The notes below the pieces were generated by a model. That model saw nothing but the letters and a program-made list of their open reading frames with translations, was not told where the DNA came from and searched no databases. The position numbers and the translations under genes were made by a program. From positions 685,037 to 749,036 of the forward strand of contig BSBK01000966.1 of assembly GCA_027943335.1 (NCBI GenBank): a DNA stretch of 64,000 nt. Direction: 5' to 3'. This document shows positions 1 to 12,490 of the stretch, in pieces (position 1 is the first letter of the stretch; each line of letters begins with the position of its first letter). This DNA is from Chamaecyparis obtusa (lineage: Eukaryota; Streptophyta; Pinopsida; Cupressales; Cupressaceae).

Positions 1-1774
1 AGGTAAGCCTGATGAAGCTTTCAAGAATATCAAGCAGGCTATCAAAGATGCACCTATGCTTAAAGCACCTGATTATAATATCCCAATGTATATTTTTTCC
101 TTTGCATCTTTCCATACTGTTGTTGTAGTTTTATTGCAAAAGAACAATGAGGGTTATGAGCAGCCTATTGCATTCTTTAGTAAATCTTTGTAGGCTACTG
201 AATTGAAATATGATATCAATGAGAAACAAGAATATGCACTGGTAAAGGCTGTCAAGGCTTTTAGATGCTATCTGATTGGAGCAATTGTGATTGCTTTTGT
301 GCCAAGTGCTGCAGTAAAAGATATCTTTTCAGAGCAGGAGGTGTCTGGAAGGAGATGTAGATGGATAAATAGAATTCAAGAATTCAACATTGACATCTAC
401 GTTACCAAGTTTGTCAGAGGACAGGGATTGGCAAAACTAATGGCTCAATCCAATCTTGATGCAAGTCAGATAAACCAGACTGAAATTGATTACACTTGTG
501 ATATGGATGATTGTATTTGGTATCAAGATATTATATTTTACTTAAGGAACATGAGTTTCCCTGAAGGAATGGATGACAATAAGAAAAGGATGTTGAAGTT
601 ACAAGCTATCAAGTGTGTGATTATAAGATGCAAGTTATATAGAAAAAATTTAGATTGCATACTTTTGAAATGTGTTGATGAAAATCAAGCTGACAAGTTG
701 TCAAAAGAAATGCATGAGGGAGTTTGTGGAGGACATTATATGGGTAGAACTACTGCTCAAAAGGTCTTGAGAGTAGGATTATGGTGGCCCACAATCTTCA
801 AAGATGCAGAGCAACTGGTGAGAAAGTGTGAAGCTTGTCAAAGATTCACTGGTAAGCTAAAGTTTTCTGGAAATGTGCCCTTGAGGCTAGTTGAAGTGCA
901 GGCTCCTTTCCAATAGTGGGGAATAGATTTCATAGGAGAAATCCCAAACAAGTCGAGTGGGGGACACTCTTGGATCTTAGTTGCTACTGATTATTTCACT
1001 AAGTGGGTAGAGGCTATCCCTACAAGAAATGCATCTAGTAGGGTGGTAACTGATTTCTTATTGAATAATATTGTCACATGGTTTGGTTGTCCTGAGAGGA
1101 TTGTCAGTGATAATGCAATGTGTTTCAGATCTGCTGAATACAAGGGTTTTTGCAAGGGTCTAGGAATCCATATGTCATACTCCTCATCCTATCATCCACA
1201 AGGGAATGGATAGGCAAAATCAACAAATAAGAGCTTAATAAAAATCCTCAGGAGGATTCTTGATAAGAATAAAAGGGCATGGAATTCAGAGTTACCATTA
1301 GCTGTATGGGCTGATAGGGTAACTGTTAAAAAGGAAATTGGTTGTGCATCATTTGACTAGGTGTATGGGATACTTGCAAGGATGCCTCGAAACAACTTAT
1401 TGGAAATGTATAGGTTTTTTCAATTGTATGATGATGATATAGATGATGAAATGCAATTAAGAATTGAAGATCTCATCAAGTTGGATGAAACTAGAAGAGA
1501 ATCAGCCTCAAGAAATGCCAAGTTGCAATTGTAGGACAAGAATCTGTATGACAAAAGGACTATTGAAAGGAAGTTCGAACCTGATGACTTGGTATTAATC
1601 TAGAATGCTAGATTGGAAGATAAAGGTAAACATGGGAAATTTGATCCAATCTGGCTAGGACCATATCAGATTCATGAAAGATGGGGACAAGATTCCTATA
1701 TTGTCAAAGAGTTAAATGGTGATATTCAAGAATGGCCAGTTCATGGACAGTTCTTGAAAAAATACTTCAATTGA
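1..1774 (+). pseudogene. Ty3/gypsy pol remnant (RNase H - integrase), Athila/Tat-like
   Basis: The window opens inside a pol gene. Conceptual translation gives the end of the RT/RNase H region (AFFSKSL, then a KYDINEKQEYALVKAV block), an integrase zinc finger (HEGVCGGHY followed by CEACQRF at about 835), an integrase core (WGIDFIGEIP, DYFTKWVEAIP, ERIVSDNA, HPQGNG) and the C-terminal KFDPIWLGPYQI block, ending at a normal stop near 1774. The reading frame holds for about 590 codons but has six internal TAG stops, at positions where relatives have Gln or Trp, so this is a decayed copy. The RNase H and integrase wording fits the non-chromodomain Athila/Tat branch; that lineage call is inference. 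The 5' part lies off the left edge. Confidence 0.85.
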
Positions 1775-4250
1775 AGGTATTTATCTTTCCATGAATAGTA
1801 GTTAGGTTTGTATATAGTGTGCATTCTATATAGTGGTGTGTTTCTTTCCTGTTCTTTTCATCTTAGTTTGTAAAGTTTTGTCTTGTGCTCTCTGCTGTTG
1901 TCTTTTCCAATGGGTGGTCTGCTTCTACCTGAGATTCTAAATCCTTGCCACGCCTGCAAGAGGCATACATCCCTAGACAGAGCCACTGTTAGCACCTGCC
2001 TTGGTCTATTTCTTTGTTACTTTTTCAGGTCACTTTAGTCCCCTTTCTGCACGTGGTCATTTTCCTAGTCTTCACTGAATCGCGCAATGAATTTCCTTGT
2101 CCTTAAGTCTTTCAGCGAACTGGCGACTGTGTAATCCCTTGGTCATGTTTCTCTTTGGTCGCTAAATCTCCCAATTCATTCTCATAGTTAAGTCTTCAAC
2201 TGGTGATTGGGTGAATGCATTGGTCACGTAGTCTCTTGTTTCCTAGTGGTTCCACATTAACACCTAGTGACCTGGCAGGCAGTTTGTCGCATGATCTCAA
2301 TAGTTAGGAATGGCATCTAGTGACCTAGCAGGTGGTTTCATGTCTCCTTAGTCATGCATTCTCCAGATGGGTGCGGGTTAGGTCAAGATCAGCATTGTGT
2401 TTGGGCCCGATGGTTACCTTCCTCATTCAACGACCTCGCGACTATGTAGTCTCTTATTCATTTGTTTCCTAGCGGTTTCATGTTAACCTTCAGCGGCTTG
2501 GTGAACAATTATATTTTCCTTTTGTCACGTGATCTCTAAAAGGTTTGGCAGCTTTGACAAAGAAATTTGGCAAAGGTTTAAAGTTTCCTCTTGTCGCTGA
2601 ATCTCGGGAAAAGGATGGCGGAGCTCTAAATATTTAGCGATTGGGCAAGTGAAGTCTTCGCGGGATCTCAGAATTATTTAGTGAAGCTTCAAAATATTCA
2701 GCGACTTGACGAATAAAGAAATGTCAAAGTATGGTCCTCTTTGGTTGCAGATTCTCATAATAAAAAGATAATGGTCAAAAATTTTTAGTGAATCAGCGAA
2801 GGCTTGTGTTTGCTTATTCTCGCAATGAAACCCATGGTTAAGAAAGAATCCAGAGACTCCAAGTTTTCTTCAGTCGCTTATTCTCCAGATAGGCTTGAGT
2901 TTAAAGGCAGGTTATGAGATGGCTTATGGTCACGTGATCACCAGATGAAGATGAGTCAAACTTTAGATGATCCAGGTGGGTCCTCTGTCACCAGGTCATG
3001 TTGAGGTGCTCGTGTTTCATTGGTCGAGCTAGATGGTGAAGGGGCTGGTGTCAGTAGGGCCGACCTTCTTGGATGGTTAAGTATCGATAAGATCTAGCGG
3101 TTGTCGTTATACCACTGGGATAAAGTGTATGATTTTTAAGGTTAGCGGTATAGCGATGACCGTTGATCTTGTTTGAAGTATGAAGTGGGTCCTCCAATGC
3201 TTGGTCATGCTGACATGCATGTTTGTGATTGGTTGCTGGATGGGTGACTTGGCGGTTGTCAGTGGGGCCAAGGTTTATGGAGTTATAAAGTGAGTTAAAG
3301 TGCGATGGGAGTCTGTGGCTGTCGTGAATCCGCAAGGTGAAAGTGCTCGATGGATATTCATGGCAGTTTTGTGACAACCGTCAATTCAGTTCAGGCCATA
3401 AAGGAATGTAAGCGGTGGGTCCAATTGCCATGTTGTGCCAATGTGCTCATTTCTCATTGGCTACGGTGTTGATGATGTGGCCATAGACATTTCAAATAAC
3501 TTGTTGACTATTGCGAGGATTAACGAGAGCCGCTCGATCTGCCGGGAAGAGATAAAATCGACGGCTATGTTTTAAATCTGGATGATTAGCTGTTGCCACC
3601 TGATTTTCAAAATTTTAAAAGGATTTTTCAGCGACAGAAGGGACTTGTATTCAATGCTTGAGCGACTAGATTACGTAGTTGTGATTTTGTCAACTATTGT
3701 AGAGTGGTCCAAAAAGTTTGATAATTGATCGCAGAAGGATTGTACCATGAAGGAATGGGTAAGGGTTGCTCGAGGCATGTTGGAGGTGAGTGATTAGATT
3801 GATTAGCATGGTGAATTCATGATCTTTGGTACACAATTCAGAAGAATTATCATAAATGAAGATCATTCTTGGATCTAATTAGACCAGGTTGCTTGGTTTT
3901 CCTCCAATGTATTAAATTCTGATTGAATTTAGTTGGTCTGGTGGGTAAAAACCCCAACTTCTGCCCTAGTCATCTGTAGCTTGTTGCATCCTGATTTTTG
4001 GGATTCCAAGATGACTAGTGGTATATATGGAAACTATTTTTACTTTTTTGGGTTGTTGATGATGTTATGTTGATAGTCAATGTAAAAGACTGAACAAGGA
4101 GAGCCTGGATTTTGGGTTTGTTTCCTAGCATTGTGTTTTTTTGGTAATGTATAGATTCTGCAGATTTTAATGAGAATACACTTGAATTCCAATCTCAGAT
4201 TTATGTTTGTCTTCTTGTTTTGATCTTGGGCTCATATATGTTAATTTCAC
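1775..4250 (+). other. non-coding 3' region and probable 3' LTR of the left gypsy element
   Basis: No credible coding. From about 2050 to 2960 a loosely repeated motif recurs (variants of AGCGACTTGGCGA and GTCGCTGAATCTC), as in the long 3' untranslated regions of Tat-type elements. An LTR-like 3' segment with a poly(A)-type region lies near 4150-4250. Its exact borders cannot be set because the matching 5' LTR is outside the window. A 108-codon open frame on - near 3051-3377 looks random. Confidence 0.4.
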
Positions 4251-4648
4251 AAAGTGAGTTAGCATATGGTAGACAAAGAATATTGTGGAATTATCTTTGA
4301 TTTCCTAACAAAGTTAGGATTAAAGTTTTTAAGGTAGTTTTAGTGAGTTCATGGTTGGATAGGAATTTGATGATCAGGTTTGGGAGTGAGAGGGATAATA
4401 GGAAAAGCACTTATTCTAAGTTCAAGAGTGTTCAAGTTAGGATTTTTAGTTGATATATGTTATTGAGTGACTCTATGCCTTAGGTTAAGGCACTGATCCA
4501 TTCTCTAGAAGCAGTTCATCATCATCAATCACCCATTTAAATGATAAAATCTTTAAAATCAGTTTGTAAACAGTATAAATGCATAATATTTAGTGATTCC
4601 TTTCATGAATCAAGGGTACACCCACCTGAGCATCTAGGCTGAAAGTTT

Positions 4649-4672
4649 AGAAGGATCCTTGTTGATCCTTCT
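4649..4672. repeat. short perfect hairpin (9-bp stem, 6-bp loop)
   Basis: AGAAGGATC and its exact reverse complement GATCCTTCT are separated by six bases. It sits in about 480 bp of otherwise featureless sequence between the gypsy relic and the LINE. No function is implied. Confidence 0.6.
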
Positions 4673-4735
4673 TAATTGGCCCTTTTCCTTGCAGACTTTG
4701 GAGTGGTGATAGAGTCAGTGACATTAGTTTGTCAA

Positions 4736-5989
4736 TCATAGTGTAAACCTACAAGTAGAAAGAAGGAACACCAACACATCTGAAATAGAGCCTATGTAGT
4801 CTTTTATTTTTTTTATTATGTTAATGTTTCTATAGAGTTTGGTGCTATTATAGAAAACTTTTGTTTTTCTATCTCCTGCCTCAAGCCAAGTTTCTCTTGG
4901 CTTATGCCTCCAAAATATCTCTTCTTTTGCTAGTATATCCTCATATACCTTCATGAAATGAAGGTAAGGGGAGAAAAGTGCATCATGTATATCTTTTAGC
5001 TTTTTCTCTTCTAAATAAAGTTCCTTATTCATACCTTTTTCAAAAACTATTTTTGTAAGGGCTTCTAATTCTCCTTGTAGTTTGGTCTTTGTTTCAAAGT
5101 TGTTACCAAAGTTACTCTTTGTTCCATAATAAATAATTTTCATTAATTATTTTCATTTTTGATACTAGATATAAGATTTTTGAACCTTTTACTTCTATTT
5201 CCACTGACCATTTTTCTATTAATTTTAGGAAATTCTCATCCTTGAGCCACATCTACTCAAATTTGAAGGGGCATATTTTAGGTTTGGTTTCTTCTGAGAT
5301 ACTCAATTGGATAGGAAAATGATCAGAGCCTGAGTATGCTAAAAAAATTTCATAAGGTGATAGGGAAACCTTTCCCAATTGCCTCTAAGAAGGAATCTAT
5401 CCATCTTTTTTGCAATATTATTGAATCCCTGCCTCTTGTTGTTCCATTTAAATTTGACCTGCTTTGTCTTAACTTCCATCAAATTATTTTTTCTAACTCA
5501 TTTCATAAAGTCTATAGCTGCTATGGATAATCTTGTCGATCCTTCCCATTTCTCTTTTGGGTCAAGAATGGCATTGCATCCCCTCCTAGTATTCATATTT
5601 AGCCTAGTATAGATTCAAATAATCATTCTATCTCTTTCCAGACTACTCTTTTATGAGTGGGGCCATAAATACTAACAAGTATAAACTAAAGATTACTTCG
5701 AATGCTCTTTACAATACCTCCAATCCAATTATTTTTCTCACAAATGATTGAAAGGAGACTAACCTTGGATCCTAGATTAGAGCTAATTGCCTAGAAACCC
5801 GTTCAACGGGAATATTGACCATGTCCCATATTCTTAAATTCTAAATTTAAGTATCATTGCCTCTTCATTGTTGAGTTTAGTTTCTTGAATTAATAATACT
5901 TCAGTTTTGCTTACAGCTATGCAGTGTTTCAATATTCACTTCTTGTTAGGGGCACTAAGGCCCCTAACATTCCACGTATTAATCCTCAT
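4736..5989 (-). pseudogene. L1-type LINE ORF2 fragment (endonuclease to pre-RT linker)
   Basis: Reading leftwards from an ATG at 5989, the translation begins MRINTWNVRGLSAPNKK and continues to LLIQETKLNN, the typical start of an L1-type AP endonuclease that nicks target DNA. Further on, FKFE then MWLKDENFLKLI and finally IFWRHKPRETWLEAGDRKT match the linker between endonuclease and reverse transcriptase in plant L1 LINEs. Several stops and at least one frameshift interrupt it, and the RT itself is missing, so it is truncated at about 4730. The ATG lies 56 bp after the ORF1 stop, the usual LINE arrangement. Confidence 0.75.
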
Positions 5990-6045
5990 TGCTCAATGGG
6001 AAGGTCCTTCCCCTTCCCTGCATTAAATAGAGTAGTAATTTTACT

Positions 6046-8139
6046 CTAATCAAGAGCTAAACCATCTTTTTTCTTCAGCTTTGATAGTGATTTTCTAACC
6101 CTCTTTTTATTGGTTTTTCCATAGTCCAGGGTTTCTTTGCAATCTTCAATGAGGGCTATTTCTAGGACATGAATCTCCTCTTTAGTTTCTCTACTGTCCA
6201 GATCTACCATCTCTTCCTCAAACCTATTTTGACTTTGTTCCTCTTCTTGCAATTCTAATATCTTGGATATAAGTTGTTCTCTTTCTTTCTCAATTTCCTC
6301 CTTGTCAACCATGTCCACCATTATCCCCTCAATAATTTTGTCCATGACTTTATCATAGATCTCCTCTAGGTTAATATATGTATTCTTTGTTGATTCAATT
6401 TTATGATCAACTACTTTACTTTTCATTTCATTTTAAATGCCTTCCAATCCTTCCCATACTAAGGGGCTATCCTTCCTACTCACTTCTTCATTATCTTTCA
6501 AGAACCTTCCTTGGTCAAGACATATTATTTCATTATCCTTCACAGGATCAAGAAATTGATTGTTATATGTAACCATCTCACCCTCCTTGAATTCCATCTC
6601 ATCCTTATTCTTTTCCATCTTTTTGTGGTTGAACTTTGATTCATAAATTTTATCGGCTAGTAGTAGAACTCTATTTGATTTCTTCTTGAGTAGGAATTTT
6701 TGTAATATTTTTTTGAGGGAGACTTGTGATGTAGTCACCATGGATTCCTTTATCAATATTTTTTGATCTAACCTCTCCCTTTGACAAAAATATTTCCATA
6801 CTTAGGGGCTGATCTTATTTTGTATTGTCCACTATAGATATTTGATGCATAATTGATGGGATATCATTTTGATTTTCTATAGTAAATCCTCTTGTGTGTT
6901 CATTCAATCTGGTGTTAACCTCCGATACATGTGGAGGGTTTATTAATCATGTTGTAACATTTGTGGAATCCTTTTCTATTACATGCTTAATAGATCCTTT
7001 AAAAATATAAGTTTATATTATGTACTGTATTTTTAGTTCTTAATTCTATAAGTTCTGGAGTGATTGTACATTTATGTCCATCTTTACTGCTATAACACAA
7101 TCAGAATATGATAAAGAATCCTCTTCAAACCCTACGAATTCTCCCATCTAATTGCCAATATTTATAATGATTTCATTATTCACCAATTATATTAGAAGAT
7201 TAGGAAACATGATCAATATATCAACTTTAAACGATTTAAGAGTGCTAGGGTTGAAATTAGATTGCCAATCCATGAATATGAAACTTTGTCCTTTATATCA
7301 TGGACTTCTACCAAATAGGAATTTATTTTTTAATTTTGCACTACAACAATCAATATAGAAAAAATCTTCAATTGAAACAAAGATACCTACCTGGCTCCTG
7401 TAGGTTTGCTGATACCATTGTGCTACATCTTCCCTAGGAATCCCAAAACCATACCATCTGATAAATAAACCATAGGTTTTGAAATGATAGCACATACCAC
7501 CTGTGATGCTATTTATGATATTTAAGGTAACCTTATCTTCTGTATCTGTGGTATGTGGCTTTTTCCCAGATGACACTGACACATTTTGATCATTTGGTGG
7601 GGGCATAGGGATCTTGTTTGGGTGTGAAGCTTCAGGAGTATGACTTTTCTTGATATTTTCTTGTTGCATCGACCTTATTTTAGAAGATTGATTGCATGGA
7701 GGAGCCTTTGTGTTTACCCTAGGTCTAGGGTTTTTTGTTATAATAATTCTTTTTGTTAGGGATCGACTTTATGAAACCCCCGCATTTTTCTATAGAAGAC
7801 GAAACCTCTTATTATTCATGAGAGGTTGAGCCATAGAATTTAAAATCAAAACTGATCAGGCAAGGGCGAAGGTTGAGGATCTCTAGCTCCCAACGCAACT
7901 CAATCCTATTGTGTAATTTGGGGTTTTTGATGTAATTGGGATGACCTAGATCTTGGAAACCCTTTTCTCTTCTTCCCTCCTACTCCTTTATGCCATAATC
8001 CAATCAACTCTCTTCGTCTACCCATTTTTAACCAGTTGCCAATCAGGTTCTTTTGGGGGGGGAGGGGGAGCCCAACTGCTATGATTTTCACCCACATTTC
8101 TCCATTATTTTTTATTCCAATTTCTTGCCCCATTTCCAA
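6046..8139 (-). pseudogene. L1-type LINE ORF1 (DUF4283-like), broken
   Basis: Pieces on - in order: about 8139-7906 (Lys/Arg-rich N-terminal), 7669-7298 and onward (FIRWYGFGIPREDV, ending FLFGRSP), a continuation through YKGQSFIFMDWQSNF, and 6756-6046 (acidic, helical C-terminal part with one in-frame stop at about 6430). The block FLFGRSP-YKGQSF-W-NP-V-I-P-L is the pattern of DUF4283, the RNA-binding N-terminal domain of plant LINE ORF1 and related Gag-like proteins. A stop separates SP and YKG where relatives have Trp. Together with the ORF2 fragment downstream it forms one decayed LINE of about 3.4 kb. Confidence 0.65.
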
Positions 8140-8149
8140 CAGTAGTTTT

Positions 8150-9022
8150 GCTAAGATAAACCATTGTATTTGTTTATGTAGATTTTTGCATTCAAAATCG
8201 CAGATCCATTTTGTAATTACTAATAATACATTACATAAATGTAACCATATATTTTTATTTAACCTAATTCTATCTAAAGTTTTTGATATTTTAATATGTT
8301 TTAAATATAATTATATTTAATATATTTCATAAATAAAATAATTACATATATACAAATTTATTTAATATTTGTTGATCTTTTAAAAAAAGAAATAAATTAA
8401 AAAGTTATATTTCTAAAAATAATAATTAAAATAATTCTTAAATAATATGGAAATATGTTTTCTTCCAAGTTTATTTTCCATATAAAATAAAATAATATAA
8501 ATTTCAAATAGATTAAATAATAGATATATTAAAATATGTATGAAGCATATAAGTATTAGTTGAAAATAGATTAAATAATAAACATAAAATTTCTAAATCT
8601 AAATATAAGGTAGTTTTGAAGTATTTAAAACTAATCTATAATTTTAGATATAAAATATATTTATAAAAGTTTACAAGCTTTTAAAGCTTTTTTAATGTAA
8701 TAAATTTTTCACTAATTACCTCGAAGGGGTTCCTTATATGAAAGACATTCACCTAGGTTAGCCCGATCAACAGCTGTCTAGCATGCCGTATACAAGCAAG
8801 ATGATTGAAATCATCTGAATCATCCGCAGCATTTGAAAAAGCATGATTTTGTAAAACTTTATAAATGCGAGCGTGACTGCATTTTGAAAAAGCATGATTT
8901 ATCAACTTGCGATCAATTGAGGTTAGCTCTATGGTTTACGAGATGCATGTTGATTCAATTACAAAGTACTTTATAATGCTAGACGTCTGTTGTATTTCTC
9001 TGATAGTTTTTTGCATTATTAA
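8150..9022. other. AT-rich spacer, no gene seen
   Basis: 8190-8720 is very AT-rich with many short A/T runs. 8720-9022 is of ordinary composition without a recognisable coding pattern. Nothing else can be supported. Confidence 0.5.
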
Positions 9023-9244
9023 AGTCATTCGTTATTTTACCTCATTGGTTCTGCAATTGCTGATGGTGAATTTGAAGTAGGAAGACGAGGAAGATTTGAG
9101 CACGAGAGTTTCAAGCTTGACGATATCCTATCAATAGGAAATTTGGCTGCTGGTAGATGTGGTAGACAAGCTGAGGAACCTGGACATTATGAAAGAGGGA
9201 ATCCAACTTTTGAGTATTGTGGTGGTGGGAGACCAGTCCAATGG
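9023..9244 (+). other. unassigned open frame truncated by the copia insertion
   Basis: Seventy-four codons are open on +, with a plausible protein-like composition (EVGRRGRFEHESFKLDD, then GNLAAGRCGRQAEEPG and ERGNPTFEYCGGGRP). The frame runs straight into the copia LTR at 9246. It starts after a stop, without ATG, and could be an internal exon or a relic of an older element. The family is not recognised. Confidence 0.25.
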
Positions 9245-9245
9245 C

Positions 9246-9484
9246 TGTTGACGAATTAATTCCAACTATAAAACTTTCGGTGCATTTATGCAACCGCTGA
9301 CTGCCACCTGCAATAGACCATGCTCTTATTCTACACATGGAAGTCACCGTCCAGTACAGCCTACCATCCACCTACTCTGATGTCCAGAAGCCTCTCTTTT
9401 TTACTGCAGATTTCATGCATTTTGTACATGTCTGCAAACCTTTGTTGACTAGAATATGCAAGCTCATCTATAAATTTGTAGATG
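9246..9484 (+). mobile_element. copia-type element, 5' LTR, first part
   Basis: The LTR begins TGTTGACGAATTAATTCC and matches the 3' LTR of the same element at 28503 with few differences over about 120 bp. It is interrupted at 9484 by the chromovirus array and resumes at 26881. Together the halves make a 383-bp LTR ending CA directly before a primer-binding site. The left border is fixed by the TG that follows the polypurine tract at the 3' copy. Confidence 0.8.
9480..9484. repeat. target site duplication AGATG, left copy
   Basis: AGATG immediately precedes the first chromovirus LTR (TGATGAAGGG) and is repeated at 26876-26880 just after the last LTR (ending GCATCA). It is not found at any internal LTR junction, so the whole 17.4-kb array descends from one insertion. 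Confidence 0.9.
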
Positions 9485-10346
9485 TGATGAAGGGTGCTCC
9501 CCTTAATACCACAAACACATAACAGAAATAGAGAAACAACAACAATATGCAAGAACAGAAAATTGGCTTCTTATTATCTCCACAAATGTGGAATTACAAA
9601 CTTTCAGAATTACAATATGCAAAGCCACATGGGCATTCCCTTACAATATTCTGTACGACAAAGCCTCGAACTATTACCCAGATCTACTACCCAGAACTAT
9701 TCTGAACTGCCTAAGACAATAATATAGCCTTCCTTATATAGGCAATTTTCCACCGCCTGGGAAGGTTCCAGAATTTTAGCCAATAAGGCCGACCAAACTT
9801 AGAATTATTTTTTTATTTTACATTTCATTACATCATAGTCGGCTCAAAATAAATTTTGAAACCCGAACAGAAATTTTGAAGAAAAATCATTTTCCACCAT
9901 TTAAGGTGACCCAACTTCCGAAGACCATAAGTCATCACCAGTTGACCCGATTGAATATTGTAACCCCATTTCGGAAAGGGCGCGAGGAGCTCTACAACGC
10001 TTGAATCAAGCAAGCTTCATTCAGCCCAAAATTCGACCTCATCCGGGGCCTCTAAAGCCTTCAAAACTGAGTTCGAAGTTTCTGTACCCTGCTGCCAATA
10101 CCGAAAATCTTCAATATCTTCCAATATACACTTGATCTGGCAATGAAACTTTACTGGCAGACTAATATGACCAAAATGAACCTCCAAGAAAGAAATCGGA
10201 TCATTCTGAGCACATACAAAAATTACCAAAAATAGTAACTTTCCATAAATAGCAGCTCTGCACAAAATAGCCCTTATTGAATACAAAAATAGAAATATTT
10301 TTGGGTGATGCAAGATTGCTCTTACACCCAGGATACTCCTGCATCA
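9485..10346 (-). repeat. chromovirus LTR 1 (outermost 3' LTR)
   Basis: 862 bp with TGATG/CATCA ends. It carries the most private differences of the four LTRs, for example TATAGCC for TACAGCC in the TATA-downstream region and GGATACTCC for GGATGCTCC near the end. Next to it, the internal side reads (on -) ATTACCCCAGGTGTC, which is not a good polypurine tract. Confidence 0.9.
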
Positions 10347-10384
10347 GACACCTGGGGTAATTTGAGAAGTGACCCTGTCACGAC

Positions 10385-10804
10385 TCAGGTGTGCAGAGGA
10401 AAACCAAGACGGCTAATCTCCTCCTTTGTCAGCCATGATGAATCTTCAACAGGTCGTCCTTTCCACTTGACCAGATATTCTTCATATATCATGTTCCTTG
10501 TGCTTCTGCCAATACGACTGTCCATTATATCTTCGATCTCCTTAGTGTCTGAACTAGTTGCTGGAATACTCCACTGTGCTGCTGTGATCTCATCTTCAAC
10601 ACCTCCTTCATGATACTCTGTCAGGTCTGAAATGTTAAACACTGGTGAAATATTCAGCTCAGTAGGCAATTCTACCTCATATGCATTTCCTGAATCATGT
10701 TTCTTCAGTATCCTACATGGTCCAAACTTCTTCATTTTCAGCTTGTTATATGTACCAACTGGAAACCGCTCCTTCCGCAAATGAACCATGACTTCATCAC
10801 CAAC
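10385..10804 (-). pseudogene. unit 1 chromodomain region of integrase C-terminus
   Basis: After the stop at 10805 the frame continues VGDEVMVHLRKERFPVG, KKFGPCRILKKHDSG and LTEYHEGG, then the chromodomain core YEEYLVKWKGRPVEDSSWL with the aromatic/WKG pattern of chromoviral chromodomains, which bind modified histone H3 and guide integration. The C-terminus is LGFPLHT plus TGA at 10385. This segment is intact in unit 1 but cut off from integrase by a TAA. Confidence 0.85.
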
Positions 10805-12490
10805 TTAAAATTCCTTATACCTCCTTTTCTCATCTGCCTTAGCCTTATACTGTGCGTTCATCTTGGTAATATGCTTCCTCACCTCCTCATGGATGTTCTT
10901 CAAGTGTTCTGCAAAATCCTCAGCTTCAGCACTACTTATTTCTCCTTTATCTATCTTCCTCAATTCAGATGCATTTCTTGGACTACTTCCATATACAATC
11001 TGGAATGGTGATTTACCAGTGCTCCTGTTGACAGAATTATTGTATGCAAATTCTGCCTGTGGTAAAATCAAATCCCATCCTGTTGGCTTATCTCCAACCA
11101 AACATCTCAGCAAATTTCCCAAACTCCTATTCACCACCTCTGTTTGTCCATCAGTCTGTGGATGATGTGATGAACTGAACTTCAAATCTGTCTTTAACTT
11201 CTTCCACAATGTACGCCAGAAATATCCAACAAACTTAGTGTCCCGATCTGAAACTATGGTCTTTGGCAAACCATGAAGTCTCACTACTTCTCTGAAAAAC
11301 AATTCTGCTACATGAACAGCATCATTAGTCTTCTTGCATGGAATGAAATGTGCCATCTTTGAAAATTTGTCAACTACCACAAAAATTGAATCATGTCCCC
11401 GCTGTGTCCTCGGTAAACCAAGAACAAAGTCCATACTGATATCCTCCCAAGGCTTCTCTGGTATAGGTAATGGCTGATACAACCCTGTATTCTGCTTCAC
11501 TCCTTTCGCCATCTGACATACTCTGCAACTCTGTACAAACTTCTTCACATCTTGCTGCAATTGTGGCCAATAATAATTCTCACCAACCAAAGCAAGGGTT
11601 TTATCACGACCAAAGTGTCCAGCCAATCCTCCACTATGCTTCTCCTTGATGAGATTCTCCCTCATAGAACTTCGTGGAATGCACAACTGACTCCCTCTGA
11701 CTAGCATATCATCCTGGATGATGAAATCCAACCATTTCGTCCTGTCTAGAGTAACAGGTTCTTTACAAGCTTTCCAAGCTTCACCAAAATCAGGATCCTC
11801 TGGATACAAATTCTTGAGCTCCTTGAACCCAACCACTTCAATCTGCATTTCTGTCAGCAGTAGTTGCCTTCTGCTAAGAGCATCTGCAACCCTATTAGAC
11901 TTTCCACTCCTGTGTTTCAAAACAAATGTATAACTCTGCAAAAATTCAACCCATTTTAAATGCCTTTGATTCAACTTTCCTTGACTATTCAAATATTGCA
12001 AAGCTTGATGATCAGTATACAAAACAAACTCCTTAGGAAGCAAATAGTGTCTCCACTTCTTTAATGCTTGAACTATAGCATAAAATTCCTGATCATAAAC
12101 AGAATATTTTCTCTTGGCATCATTCAACTTCTCACTGAAATAAGCAATAGGTTTACATTCTTGGCTCATAACAGCTCCTATTGTAGTACCACTAGCATCA
12201 CAATCTACTTGAAACACCTTATTAAAATCTGGAAGTGCTGAAACAGGTTGTTCTGTAACTTTTTGTTTCAACAATTGAAAACTCTTTTCTGCCCCATTAG
12301 TCCACTTAAACTCTTTTCTATCCCCTCTCATTGTTTCAGTCAAGGGTCCACAAATACTGCTAAAATTTCTGATAAACTTTCTGTAAAAGCTAGCTAGACC
12401 ATGAAAAGATCTTACCTCAGTAGCATTCCTTGGAGTAGGCCATTCAAGGATAGCCTGTACCTTCTCTGGGTCCATTTTTAGACCTTCTCC
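10805..12490 (-). pseudogene. unit 1 RNase H - integrase
   Basis: A 556-codon open segment. RNase [31 protein letters not shown]. Integrase zinc finger: HSGGLAGHFG ... CRVCQMAKG. Catalytic core: SMDFVLGLPRTQ (first Asp), SDRDTKFVGYFW (second Asp), HPQTDGQTEVVNRSL (Glu), all three acidic residues present. Unit 1 has [10 protein letters not shown] where units 2 and 3 have [10 protein letters not shown]. It is bounded by the shared TGA (12491) and shared TAA (10805). Confidence 0.9.

Noticed and set aside
1..1774. In-frame TAG codons in otherwise open pol could mean TAG is read as Gln (changed code or programmed readthrough)
   Set aside because: TAA, TGA and TAG all appear at Gln, Arg and Trp positions in different elements, genuine ends also use TAG, and the pattern fits cytosine deamination in silenced DNA.
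3051..3377. 108-codon open frame on -
   Set aside because: No homology pattern, lies in the non-coding 3' region of the gypsy element.
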